NCBI GenBank assembly: GCA_003598175.1
Contig: QZKN01000080.1
Span: forward strand, 1-58,330
DNA: 58,330 bases
Reading direction: 5' to 3'
From: Candidatus Omnitrophota bacterium
GTDB taxonomy: Bacteria > Hinthialibacterota > Hinthialibacteria > Hinthialibacterales > Hinthialibacteraceae
This document shows positions 8,363-16,731 of this stretch, piece after piece. The notes beneath the pieces are model-generated. The model searched no databases. It had not been told where the DNA came from and was given only the letters and a program-made list of their open reading frames with translations. The position numbers and the translations under genes were made by a program. Numbering within the stretch: the first letter of the stretch is position 1; every line of letters begins with the position of its first letter.

Positions 8363-8827
8363 GATTTTCCTTCCATACAATTATTTTCAATCATTATTGT
8401 GGGATAATATAGTCGATATCGCTTTTTGATGCAAATTCACCGCCGGAAAATTCCGGTCGGAAATTGAACAGGGCGTCATCATTTCCGTTACGGAAGGACA
8501 AATCCGAATCCGACGCCTTCCTTTGCAGGAAGGTAAATAGAATTGCCAGCTCTGATTCATTCCTCCTTTCGTTTGAGGTCTTCCATTTCAGTCTTTGCTC
8601 AAATCGGCTTAGAGTCACTTGCGGGGGAATCAAGATAAACAGGCAGATAAGTTACTTTTGCAGATGGATCGCAAAAATCGTATAGACGCCATGAAGATAT
8701 TCTTTCATGGTGGTATTGTAAAATTCCATGCTGAAACTTCCAACTAAAACGGAGTATCAAACTCTCCGTAAAGGAGAGAATCAAATAGGAGAAAGAAGTA
8801 GCAGCCATATCAGGCCGAAACAAGCCG
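8363..8827. other. intergenic, no supported gene
   Basis: Region upstream of the carbonic anhydrase start and of the thioredoxin-like remnant. Short open frames exist on both strands, but none has a ribosome-binding site or a protein-like composition I trust. Confidence 0.4.
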
Positions 8828-9184
8828 ATGCGTTCAAGATATGTTTATTGTAGTGTGATCGTCTCGCTTTTACTCGCTGTGCAAAACGTATTAGGCGAAT
8901 CCCTGCTTAAAATGGACCGGACTGGGATGCATTGCGCGATTTCTCCGGCGCGGAAACGGAAACCGACGCCGATGGCTCTTTTCAATCGACGTATAAATAA
9001 AAACTTACTGATTCGTACCTCGTCATGATGAAACGAGAAAGTGGATTCGCGCTGGTGCGCGAAATCGATCGGCGTGCGTTCCTTGCCTTGCACGATTGTC
9101 ATCGATCAAAACGGCAACTTTGCCGCAGAGAAACTTCCAGGCATGGATTTTACGGAAATCGTTAAAAAACTGATGGCTCAATAA
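8828..9184 (+). pseudogene. remnant of a secreted thioredoxin-like (TlpA/redoxin) gene
   Basis: The first frame gives a plausible signal peptide (hydrophobic core SVIVSLLLAV, cleavage near V-L-G/E-S) and then runs into low-quality sequence and a stop. A second frame at about 8915-9000 gives an acidic stretch ending at a stop. A third frame from about 9030 to 9184 reads A-K-S-I-G-V-R-S-L-P-C then TIVIDQNGNF and ends in a helix with M-A-Q. That last part is the typical cis-Pro strand and C-terminal helix of TlpA-like proteins. Several frameshifts or deletions are needed to join them and the CxxC region is not seen, so the gene is broken. Confidence 0.6.
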
Positions 9185-9230
9185 AGAGTTTTCAAGGAAT
9201 GATCCATGTTACGAAGACATGCGAAGTGAA

Positions 9231-11384
9231 TTACCGAACGTTTGGGGGACGCACAATGGCCGCCAAGGAATCCACTTTCACGGCGTCATCGGGAGGCGTG
9301 AATGTAAAAACGGTATCCGCAATGTCTTCATTCCATTTCCAGTTTTCGAAAACACATTCAATCTGAACTTTTATTTCTGGCGGCGGAACCTCCTTGATCA
9401 ATAATGAATTATCAGGAATTAGCTTTTTCAGAATGGGATTTTCACCCGTGATGAATTGGTAATCCACCGCTCCTTCTTTTTTAACCACCTTTATAGTAAG
9501 GAATTCTAACCCCTCGCTCTCTTGTTTCCCTTTATACAACAATTGTTTCCAATCTTTCTTTTGTTCGTCCGACTTGTTCAAAATGAAATCAAGAATAAAG
9601 ACAGGAAACGCAGGAGAATTGTTCAAGTTGGGGATATCAGCGAGCATCGCGCGCAATTCATCGATAGTGGCAGGCGCATCGCCTTCATAATAGGTTTTTA
9701 ACATAGGCAGGAAGGCTTTCAAAGTTTTTCCGTCGCTGATCATCGTCAAACCGACTTCACCCCCATATAAGACAAATGCGATTTTATTAGGTTTTTGGAT
9801 GAAAACCGATTGATTTGCCTGGATTTCCCGTTTTTCGTTGTAGGCTTCGATAGTCGCACATAATTTGAAGTCAAATTGGAATCGCTCCAGATTGGCGTTG
9901 TGATCGGAAAACCGCTGCATGATTTCTTCCGCGCACGGATCGATCACGACGGTCAGCGGTCCGGTTTCCGCAAAGCGCGGGGCATCGGCGAGCGCTTTAT
10001 CCAATTTCTCCGTTTCGATTATCCAGATTTCCTGCTCCGGCAATCCGCGAAAATCGAAGGCGAGTTTTTTCCCGTCCGGCGACCAAGCGGGCATGGTGTA
10101 TTTGCCGGTCGCCAATTCGAGAATCGTTTTGTGTTCGAGATCGAGGATCCACAAACCGAAATCACCGTAGCCGCCGAAACCGAGTCGCTTTCCATCCGGC
10201 GACCAGTTCATCAACAAACCCGACTGGCCGGGGATCGGCCTTTTGAGGATGACAGCGCCGGTCATGCGATCGAGGATGACGAGTTCTTCCTGCAAACCGT
10301 AAGCGATTTTACTGCCGTCCGGCGAGATTGCGGGATAATTGCCCGCCGAATCATCGTAATAGATGGTGGGTTGGGCGTTCGGATCGTCGACGCGTATGGA
10401 ATACAGCCTCGGTTCTTTACGCGAAGTGACGATTACGGAATTGCCATCGGCTGACCAGGACGGATAACCGCCGTCTAGCAGTTTCCGTGCATTTTTCCCT
10501 TCGCAGTCCATGATCCATACGGTTTCATTCGTAAAATCATCATAAGAGGGTTCTACGACATAGGCGATCCACTCGCCCGTGGGCGACCAGGCGGGATCTT
10601 TGCCTTTCTCATTTAAAATTTGAATATTTCCAGTTGCAATATCCAAAATATGAATGCCGTTTCCCTGCGATTTCCCGAAAACGAGTTTGGAGCCGTCCGG
10701 CGACCAGCTGGAGGTAAAGACGCCGGATGCAAGTCGTTTCGCAAGGTATTCATTTTCCAGGTTTGCATCCTTGCGATCGGACCGTGGCGGAGGTGAATAC
10801 GGTTCCTGTATCCGTTCTTCTGTGCGTTCTTCCGGCGGTTCGGGCATGGGAATGTTTTCCAGCGTAACGCCAAGGGCTTTGGCAATGGTTTCGTGAGCGC
10901 TTTCGCCTGCCAGATTTTGAGCGACAACCTTGCCGTTTGAGTCGACAAGAAAATTAACAGGAATGACATTCACTTTGAATATCTGCATGGGGGTGGGATC
11001 GCCGGCGTGTTGATTCGAAACCTGCGGCCAGGGGATGAGCCAGCGTTCGGAAAATTGGATGATCGCATCTTCCGATAATGTGGGATAGATGCTGACGACA
11101 TCCAAACCCTGATCATGAAACCGGCGATAGAAGGTAATGGTTTCCTTTGCCAGATCGTCGGCGTTTTCACTTTTTACATCCCAAAAACAAACGAGTAGGA
11201 ATTTGCCCTCAAGCGGACGAAAAGAAACGGGAAGGCCTTCGATGCTGTCAACTTCAAGAGCGGGAATCATGAGATCGCTTTCCGGCATCGGAGATTCCGG
11301 TTTAGGAGAGGAAGGGATAGGTCCGATTGCCGTGAGGTAAAAAAGCGCCGCGATTTTGAGTATGGTTGAGTAAGAATGGAGCAT
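9231..11384 (-). CDS. secreted redoxin / TolB-like propeller / DUF2092 fusion
   Basis: 717 residues in three parts after a signal-like N-terminus. (1) About 38-175: a redoxin fold with VCFWDV at 65-70 and a cis-Pro-like V-I-P-V-N-F-L-V-D strand, but the CxxC expected after F-W is replaced by D-V-K-S-E, so it is not a classical thiol oxidoreductase. (2) About 215-470: WD40/TolB-type beta-propeller with at least five SWSPDG or AWSPDG blades. (3) About 475-717: a LolA-like DUF2092 domain (F-D-F-K-L-C-A-T-I-E, then SVFIQKPNKIAF). A Pro/Glu linker joins (1) and (2). AAGGAAA precedes the ATG. Possibly a periplasmic or lipoprotein-related sensor; role unknown. Confidence 0.8.
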   Translation of the reverse strand: MLHSYSTILKIAALFYLTAIGPIPSSPKPESPMPESDLMIPALEVDSIEGLPVSFRPLEGKFLLVCFWDVKSENADDLAKETITFYRRFHDQGLDVVSIYPTLSEDAIIQFSERWLIPWPQVSNQHAGDPTPMQIFKVNVIPVNFLVDSNGKVVAQNLAGESAHETIAKALGVTLENIPMPEPPEERTEERIQEPYSPPPRSDRKDANLENEYLAKRLASGVFTSSWSPDGSKLVFGKSQGNGIHILDIATGNIQILNEKGKDPAWSPTGEWIAYVVEPSYDDFTNETVWIMDCEGKNARKLLDGGYPSWSADGNSVIVTSRKEPRLYSIRVDDPNAQPTIYYDDSAGNYPAISPDGSKIAYGLQEELVILDRMTGAVILKRPIPGQSGLLMNWSPDGKRLGFGGYGDFGLWILDLEHKTILELATGKYTMPAWSPDGKKLAFDFRGLPEQEIWIIETEKLDKALADAPRFAETGPLTVVIDPCAEEIMQRFSDHNANLERFQFDFKLCATIEAYNEKREIQANQSVFIQKPNKIAFVLYGGEVGLTMISDGKTLKAFLPMLKTYYEGDAPATIDELRAMLADIPNLNNSPAFPVFILDFILNKSDEQKKDWKQLLYKGKQESEGLEFLTIKVVKKEGAVDYQFITGENPILKKLIPDNSLLIKEVPPPEIKVQIECVFENWKWNEDIADTVFTFTPPDDAVKVDSLAAIVRPPNVR

Positions 11385-11402
11385 GAAACGTTTCCTTTTT
11401 TA

Positions 11403-11573
11403 TCAGTAATGATGCCGACATGGCAGTATGATGACAGAATCATTTTCAACTTGATAAACGATTCGGTGTTGCGCATCGATACGTCGCGACCAACAACCGG
11501 TATAATTATGTTTCAAAGATTCGGGTTTTTCTATTCCCGCAAATGGATTTCTTGAGTCAATTGCGGATACGAG
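11403..11573 (-). pseudogene. YoeB/Txe-family toxin remnant (C-terminal half)
   Basis: A 56-codon stretch without a start reads, in pieces, NPFAGIEKPESLKHN, then WSRRIDAQHRIVYQVE, and ends CRHHY at a TGA. This is the C-terminal part of the YoeB/Txe mRNA endoribonuclease, including the Trp-Ser-Arg-Arg block and the terminal His-Tyr pair. A stop codon lies directly before the segment and the first 25-30 residues of a normal toxin are absent in all frames. No YefM-like antitoxin is seen. It ends 18 bases before the redoxin fusion start. A dead toxin-antitoxin locus. Confidence 0.75.
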
Positions 11574-11924
11574 TCACTATTTTCAATCATTTTCGTTTGC
11601 CCTCTTGCTTATTCCGACAGTTCCGTTTAAATCCGATCCCGGTTGGCGGGAATGATTATACTTTAAAACACAAACCATTACTACTTTTTTATAAAATGTC
11701 GGCGGGAATGGCTTTGCAGGCGCGAAGATACACACGCTTACAGCCGCAGAAGTGCATCCCCACATCTGCGTTCAGGCGATGAGTACCAGTGGTTTTGCAT
11801 TGAATCCGTTTGTATTTGAACCGTGATCTATTGTTTTTCTTTTTCGTTTCGTCCTTTTAAATTATTGTTGGGCGCCCAACATTTTTTAACGGGCATTGGC
11901 TATTGTGTGACTACTTTTGTTCAT

Positions 11925-11956
11925 GTAAGGTGTGATTTTTTCCCTCGACACCTTAC
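11925..11956. repeat. inverted repeat, 9-bp arms
   Basis: GTAAGGTGT at 11925-11933 and ACACCTTAC at 11948-11956 with a 14-base T-rich loop. The arm resembles the terminal inverted repeat of the element at 12731-12850 (ACCTTACGCA). Confidence 0.6.
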
Positions 11957-11989
11957 AATTGACCTGACGGATTCTCATAGGAGAACGGC

Positions 11990-12007
11990 GCAGGCAGGGA
12001 TGCCTGC
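11990..12007. repeat. GC-rich hairpin repeat
   Basis: GCAGGC, loop AGGGAT, GCCTGC, followed by TCTACC. Member of the dispersed hairpin family whose usual form is GCGGGCAGGATGCCCGC followed by GCTCC or GTTACC. Confidence 0.65.
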
Positions 12008-12240
12008 TCTACCCAGAGGAAGGATGCGTTTGGGAGTTGGCGCGAAGAGGATCGTGGTCACCACTCCTCGATTTTGCTCCTGGCGCAAACCGTAATCAGC
12101 CACATCCGTTATTCCGGCAGGCGGTCCGGGTCACCAGTCCGGGCCGGGTTGACGTACCGGTTATCCACCTTTTATTTGTTCGCTGCAAAAAAGCGGCGAA
12201 CGTCGTAGTCGTGGGTGATTACGCATCAAACCGCGGAAGT

Positions 12241-12257
12241 GCGGGCAGGATGCCCGC
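12241..12257. repeat. GC-rich hairpin repeat
   Basis: GCGGGC, loop AGGAT, GCCCGC, followed by GCTCC: a copy of the common form of the dispersed hairpin family. Confidence 0.7.
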
Positions 12258-12458
12258 GCTCCACGCCACCCGGGTTTGACGGTTGCTGAAACAAAGCGCT
12301 TTGTTGCCCGGAATTTAATATTGCAAAGTTTGTGCCAAGTTTTTTATTTTTGGTATAAGTTCAGGTTTTGGAAGGGGTTAGGGGGTGGTCAACATTGGTG
12401 GACTGCGTTTCGCTTTTAGTCTACACTTTAAGATTGATATTCAAAAGGAACCAAGTGA

Positions 12459-12617
12459 ATGGAAAAACTTGACATGAACGAAAGAGGGGAATCTAAAGAA
12501 CCTAAAAAACCGGATCGAGAATTTTTTTGCGCGTATGATCTGGTTCATGCCCGAAAATATCCCGTCAGGAAGGAACTTGCGAGTCATCAAAGACGCGCCG
12601 GCAAAAAGTCGGATTAA
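12459..12617 (+). CDS. 52-residue charged protein, hypothetical
   Basis: ATG preceded by AAAAGGAA eight bases upstream; the frame runs 52 codons to TAA. The product is highly charged (M-E-K-L-D-M-N-E-R-G at the start, Lys/Arg-rich end) with one F-F-C-A-Y-D patch in the middle. No membrane segment. It sits alone among repeats. The good ribosome-binding site argues for a gene; the short length and lack of recognised relatives argue for caution. Confidence 0.45.
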   Translation: MEKLDMNERGESKEPKKPDREFFCAYDLVHARKYPVRKELASHQRRAGKKSD

Positions 12618-12664
12618 ATTTTAAACCGGCACATATTGTGGTATTAATTAACTGTTGCCACTAT

Positions 12665-12696
12665 ATATTGTGCAGACAGGATGTCCGCACCACAAT
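12665..12696. repeat. GC-rich hairpin repeat, diverged
   Basis: Imperfect hairpin around AGACAGGATGTCC with outer ATTGTG/CACAAT arms; same family as 12241-12257 with an altered stem. Confidence 0.55.
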
Positions 12697-12730
12697 TTTT
12701 GACTTTTTGCCGGGGCATCATAAGTAAATC

Positions 12731-12850
12731 ACCTTACGCACACCCCCCTATAATCCCCCCGTCAACGGGGGGATAAATACGCCCTCCCCGTTGATGGGGA
12801 GGGTTGGGGAGGGGGAATTCCAGCCGGTTTTTGTAACTTCTGCGTAAGGT
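12731..12850. mobile_element. 120-bp MITE-like element with terminal inverted repeats
   Basis: Terminal inverted repeats ACCTTACGCA (12731-12740) and TGCGTAAGGT (12841-12850) enclose two G/C hairpins: CCCCCC/GGGGGG around 12755-12772 and CCCTCCCC/GGGGAGGG around 12782-12803. A 9-base direct repeat AAGTAAATC flanks the element (12722-12730 and 12855-12863, the latter after four extra bases), like a target-site duplication. There is no coding capacity, so it would need a transposase in trans. Confidence 0.55.
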
Positions 12851-12889
12851 GAGTAAGTAAATCTCCTTTACGATGGGATATACATCGTT

Positions 12890-15800
12890 TTACTTCCCTT
12901 CCATCAACACCGCGTGCGCGTGGCGGGCGTAGTGTCCGCGGAGATCCTGCGCATATTGTTTTAGAATCTTCTCGCCCAGTCCTTCATAATCGCCGCAGCG
13001 ATATAATGCTCTTGCCAGCACCAATTCCCGCAGGGTGCGGTCGCGGACTTTATCCTCGACGCCCGCGCCGGGAACGACTTCTTTTTCCATTTCGGCGATG
13101 GTGGTTACCGCGTGGCCGATTATTCCCGGTTTTTGCAGTAATTCCGCCAGGGGGCGGGCGGCTCGGGAATCTTTCAGCGTTTCCATGGCAATCGCCGCCG
13201 CGCGGAAGTGGGAAAATTCACTGTTCGCATCCAGCAACGCCGCTTTTTCGAGAATCGCATCCAAAGCGCGTTTGTCTTTCGTCTTTCCCAACGCAATGAT
13301 CAGGCTGTCGAGCGGGCTTAAACTTTGTCCGAACTGCCCCATGCCTTTGAACGACCAACCTTTATCCACGGTACGCGCTTCCACCGCTTTCCTCAGCGAC
13401 TCGCTGCCGGTCGGATCGCCCAACATGCCTAAAATATGGGCGTACACGAGTTTGTCTTCTTCCTTCTCGGCTGCTTGAAACGCCTGGCGCAGCAACGGCA
13501 ACGCCTCGCTCGGTTGGGAAAGAATCACGCCCACCGGTTCGTACGAAGACGGCGGCATACTTTCGCCCTGCAGCGGCTGACTGGGCGGACCGGTGATCCA
13601 ATCATATTGTTTGGCCACATTCTTCACCGCCGCGTCGATCTGTTCTTTCGGCAGAGGGTAGGAATCCACGTCCGTCAGCACGCTCGCGGGGAGGTTTCCT
13701 TTTTCGACCAAATGCTGCTGTAATTTCTTGATGTCAAGTTGACGAATGGAAACGCCATCCGCTACCACCATGGCCGATGCGGTTCCCATCGCGTAGCCCT
13801 GATTTTGAATGCAGGGCTGCATCCGCAAAATCGGCATGGCGTCGCGATGCGCGCTCACGCCCAGTCCGGTCACGATCACGCCGTCCAGGCCTTTCGGCAG
13901 CATGCTACGCATCGGCGTATACGCGGAAATCGATTCCCGATCGGGCGGTTTCAACAAAAAGCGTTCGTGCGTGGTGTATCCGTGCGAATCGAAATTGCTG
14001 CGCGACAATACCACGCTGTCCGGATAGGTGCGATTGTTGTACATGTCCATCGGCGAAATCACAAAATCGCCCACGATCCGCCGCCGCTCCCGGGCGTCGA
14101 TGATCTGGCCCAAGTCATATGCGTCTTTAAACTTCTCTCGCGACGTCAGGTACGTGCGCCACAAATCGATCACGTCCGATTCGTCCGTAAAGGTATAATC
14201 GGTATTCGTGTAGCTCGCGCCGGGATTGCGCGGCGGCAGACCGGTTCCTTGCAAGGCTGCGTTTTCGGCGTCGGTGAACATATACGCCGCGCCGGCGGCG
14301 ATTGCCACATCCGCGTTGCCGGTCGAATCGATCACGACTTTGCCCAATACCACGCCGCGTCCTTCCGTTGTGGCGACGACGATGCCCTTCACGACGCCGT
14401 CCTCCACGAACGCGCCTCCGCCGAGTGCGCCATACCAGATATCCACGCCGACTTTGCGCAATTCACGGCGATACCACTCGATTTTGATTTCCACGTCCCA
14501 GCCGCCGCCGCGCGGGGCCAGATCCCCGCTCATTGCCGCGATGCCTTCATCGAGTTCTTTCGTAAATCCGTCGCGATAACCATGATAGTATTTTCCGATC
14601 AAACCCAACGTGCCGATGCCGCCGAGTCCGTGGAGATATTCAACGACCAGCGTCTTCGCGCCGCGTCGTCCCGCGCCGATTCCGGCGGGCGCGCCGCCGG
14701 TGCCGCCGCCGACCACGATTACGTCATACTCGCCCACAATGGGAATCGACCGTTCCTGCGACGGGATACTCTCATCGCTCGCATGCATCGGGCGTAGTCC
14801 CACCAACAATTCTTTCACTTCACCCGACGCCGTCGGCTTCAATTTCCTGCCGGTCAATTGCACATTCGTCGGTTTTGGCAACCGTTTCGCTTCGTCCGCC
14901 GCTGCCTTGCCGATTCGGGTTCCCACATCAATATAATTAGACGGGTGTAAAAGGTCCTCGGCAGCCTTGCGGGAAACATCCGCGCATCCATTTAAAACAT
15001 GGAGTCGTTCCACTTTCGCAGGTTGAAACGCGGCCAAATCCACGACATTTGCTCCCGGCCATTCTCCTTTTAGGCTTTTCTTTCCTTTCATCGGATCGGG
15101 AGGAATTTGGAACAGCACTTCCGACGAATCCACCTGGCCTTTTTGCCACGTTTTGTCGCGCGCCGCCTGCTCGGCTTTCGCGAACGAGGCAAAGGAGCCG
15201 TCTTTCATCGGCAATTCCAGCGTATACAAAAAGGCAGGATGGCTGCGCGATTGATTTCCCGCCATGCTTGCATAGATCGGTGAAGATAATTGTTTTACGG
15301 TCACGCCATCGCCGGATCGCGGTTCGCCGTCGATCACGATGCGTTGAAACGAATGGGTTCCCGCCGGATAGGGTAGAAATTCGACGCCCGCCATCCGCGC
15401 CACATCGGCTCGCGGCATGGCATCGATCACGACTTTCGCCCGCACCGCCTGCCGTCCGCTGCGGTTCACCATCACAATGCCGCCGATGCGTCCCTTGGCA
15501 TCGTACAATATATCTGCCGTATAGCAAGTGTATAGAAATTGTACGCCCGCGTCGAGCAGCGCCTGATCCAGCGTGTATTTCACGTGCATGGGCGTGGGCG
15601 GCCGGCGGACCGTGGATTTCGATATTTGCGGGATTTTTTCTTCGATGATGATTTCGCCGATTAATATCCGTTGAACGCGAGCGGTTTTTTTAATGTCAAA
15701 TTTCACATATCGCGCCTCGGCCGAGACGACAGCGGAAAGATCGAGAGCGGAATCCTCAAATTCTCCCTTCCCTACTATCTCATTGCGAATTTGCGCCAGC

Positions 15801-16429
15801 GGTTTCCATTCCTGCTTGTCATTGCTGCAGAACACCGCAACGCTGTCCACTTCGAAATCGTTATTCCGTTGAAACGCCATCACGTGGACCCGTTCGAACC
15901 GTTTCGATTCGGTCAAATCGGCGACAATGCTCACGTCGCCGTTGTATTGCACGCTCTGGCTGCTGGCGCTTCCCCAGCGTCCGTCCGTCAACGCCGGCGG
16001 CGATACTCGATCCTTATGCGGATCGGCGGAGGGTGAATCCGCTTCGTAACGAAAGCGCATTCCCCGGCCCACGCCGGGGGCGACCTGTGGCTCCTGGAAC
16101 AATTCTTTTGCCAACGGCGAGGTCGGTTCGTCATCCGCATCCAGCCATAAACGATACGTGGCGCAAAGATCTTCTCCCAAATACGGCCGCGGCGCGGCCA
16201 AAAAAACGCTGGCGCCATTCTTCGCCGCCTCCACCGCCGCCGCCACGCCCGCAGAGGTTCCGCCGACAACCACGACGTCGACGTCATACGCGACAGGAAT
16301 TTCCCGCGCCGATTCGACCACAGTTTTTTCATACATATCCGGTCCGACGACCGTTGCGTTCGCATGGGCAAATATCGCTCCCGCGAAAAACAAACTTACA
16401 ATAACTAAAAACGAATGATTTCGATTCAT
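12890..16429 (-). CDS. secreted two-headed FAD-dependent oxidoreductase
   Basis: 1179 residues with a signal peptide (hydrophobic core 8-22). Two FAD-binding Rossmann modules are present: VDVVVVGGTSAG near 49-60 and YDVIVVGGGTGG near 565-576, each followed by a FAD-dependent oxidoreductase (FAD_oxidored/xanthan-lyase-associated) body, the second holding the glycine-rich GLGGIGTLGLIG. A discoidin-like F5/8-type insert of beta strands lies about 140-270 inside the first module. About 960-1179 is helical with HEAT-like repeats. The substrate is unknown; relatives are common in Planctomycetes polysaccharide-use regions. GGGAGGA precedes the ATG. Confidence 0.85.
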   Translation of the reverse strand: MNRNHSFLVIVSLFFAGAIFAHANATVVGPDMYEKTVVESAREIPVAYDVDVVVVGGTSAGVAAAVEAAKNGASVFLAAPRPYLGEDLCATYRLWLDADDEPTSPLAKELFQEPQVAPGVGRGMRFRYEADSPSADPHKDRVSPPALTDGRWGSASSQSVQYNGDVSIVADLTESKRFERVHVMAFQRNNDFEVDSVAVFCSNDKQEWKPLAQIRNEIVGKGEFEDSALDLSAVVSAEARYVKFDIKKTARVQRILIGEIIIEEKIPQISKSTVRRPPTPMHVKYTLDQALLDAGVQFLYTCYTADILYDAKGRIGGIVMVNRSGRQAVRAKVVIDAMPRADVARMAGVEFLPYPAGTHSFQRIVIDGEPRSGDGVTVKQLSSPIYASMAGNQSRSHPAFLYTLELPMKDGSFASFAKAEQAARDKTWQKGQVDSSEVLFQIPPDPMKGKKSLKGEWPGANVVDLAAFQPAKVERLHVLNGCADVSRKAAEDLLHPSNYIDVGTRIGKAAADEAKRLPKPTNVQLTGRKLKPTASGEVKELLVGLRPMHASDESIPSQERSIPIVGEYDVIVVGGGTGGAPAGIGAGRRGAKTLVVEYLHGLGGIGTLGLIGKYYHGYRDGFTKELDEGIAAMSGDLAPRGGGWDVEIKIEWYRRELRKVGVDIWYGALGGGAFVEDGVVKGIVVATTEGRGVVLGKVVIDSTGNADVAIAAGAAYMFTDAENAALQGTGLPPRNPGASYTNTDYTFTDESDVIDLWRTYLTSREKFKDAYDLGQIIDARERRRIVGDFVISPMDMYNNRTYPDSVVLSRSNFDSHGYTTHERFLLKPPDRESISAYTPMRSMLPKGLDGVIVTGLGVSAHRDAMPILRMQPCIQNQGYAMGTASAMVVADGVSIRQLDIKKLQQHLVEKGNLPASVLTDVDSYPLPKEQIDAAVKNVAKQYDWITGPPSQPLQGESMPPSSYEPVGVILSQPSEALPLLRQAFQAAEKEEDKLVYAHILGMLGDPTGSESLRKAVEARTVDKGWSFKGMGQFGQSLSPLDSLIIALGKTKDKRALDAILEKAALLDANSEFSHFRAAAIAMETLKDSRAARPLAELLQKPGIIGHAVTTIAEMEKEVVPGAGVEDKVRDRTLRELVLARALYRCGDYEGLGEKILKQYAQDLRGHYARHAHAVLMEGK

Positions 16430-16627
16430 GGATTCCTCCCTATTCTACGATTGTTCACCCCTCTCGATCCTCTCGGACCGATATTCGTCCCCATGTTGTT
16501 ATTGACCTTGATTCATTCCTTTTTGTCAACCAACAGGAACCTTTTGCTTGTAACACCATGTAAAATCAAAAACGATCGAATGATCCAACCGATCTGTCCA
16601 CCTCTATCCAATCGTTCCATCTCTTCC

Positions 16628-16658
16628 CTTGACAAAAGCGTGTTCAATGTAAATGTTA
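16628..16658 (+). promoter_or_regulatory. possible promoter of the secreted propeller-like gene
   Basis: Perfect TTGACA at 16628-16633. The -10 is ambiguous: AATGTT at spacing 17 or TGTTAT at spacing 19. Located 75-100 bases before the ATG at 16732. The rest of this roughly 300-base divergent gap shows nothing else. Confidence 0.4.
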
Positions 16659-16731
16659 TTCAATGTGAGTCACAAGGGATTCGGGAATTGTTCCGCCTGT
16701 TGTGACAAAAAAAACTAAAAGGAGCAAGAAA

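Larger units (their letters stand above)
11574..12458. other. repeat-rich intergenic region
   Basis: Nearly 900 bases with no supported gene. It holds an inverted repeat GTAAGGTGT/ACACCTTAC at 11925-11956, GC-rich hairpins at 11990-12007 and 12241-12257, a hairpin GTTCGCTGC/GCGGCGAAC near 12179-12202 and a 14-base palindrome ACAAAGCGCTTTGT at 12291-12304. Open frames here mostly translate the repeats. Confidence 0.5.

Noticed and set aside
8394..8633. 79-codon frame on the minus strand
   Set aside because: No ribosome-binding site, no recognisable motif and no support from neighbours.
12024..12279. Small frames giving G-R-M-P-A-L-like peptides
   Set aside because: They translate the GC-rich hairpin repeats, which recur in other intergenic regions.
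13035..14936. Several long frames on the plus strand across the FAD oxidoreductase
   Set aside because: Antisense shadows of a clear minus-strand gene with a signal peptide and two Rossmann motifs; Arg/Ser/Pro-rich composition typical of shadow frames.
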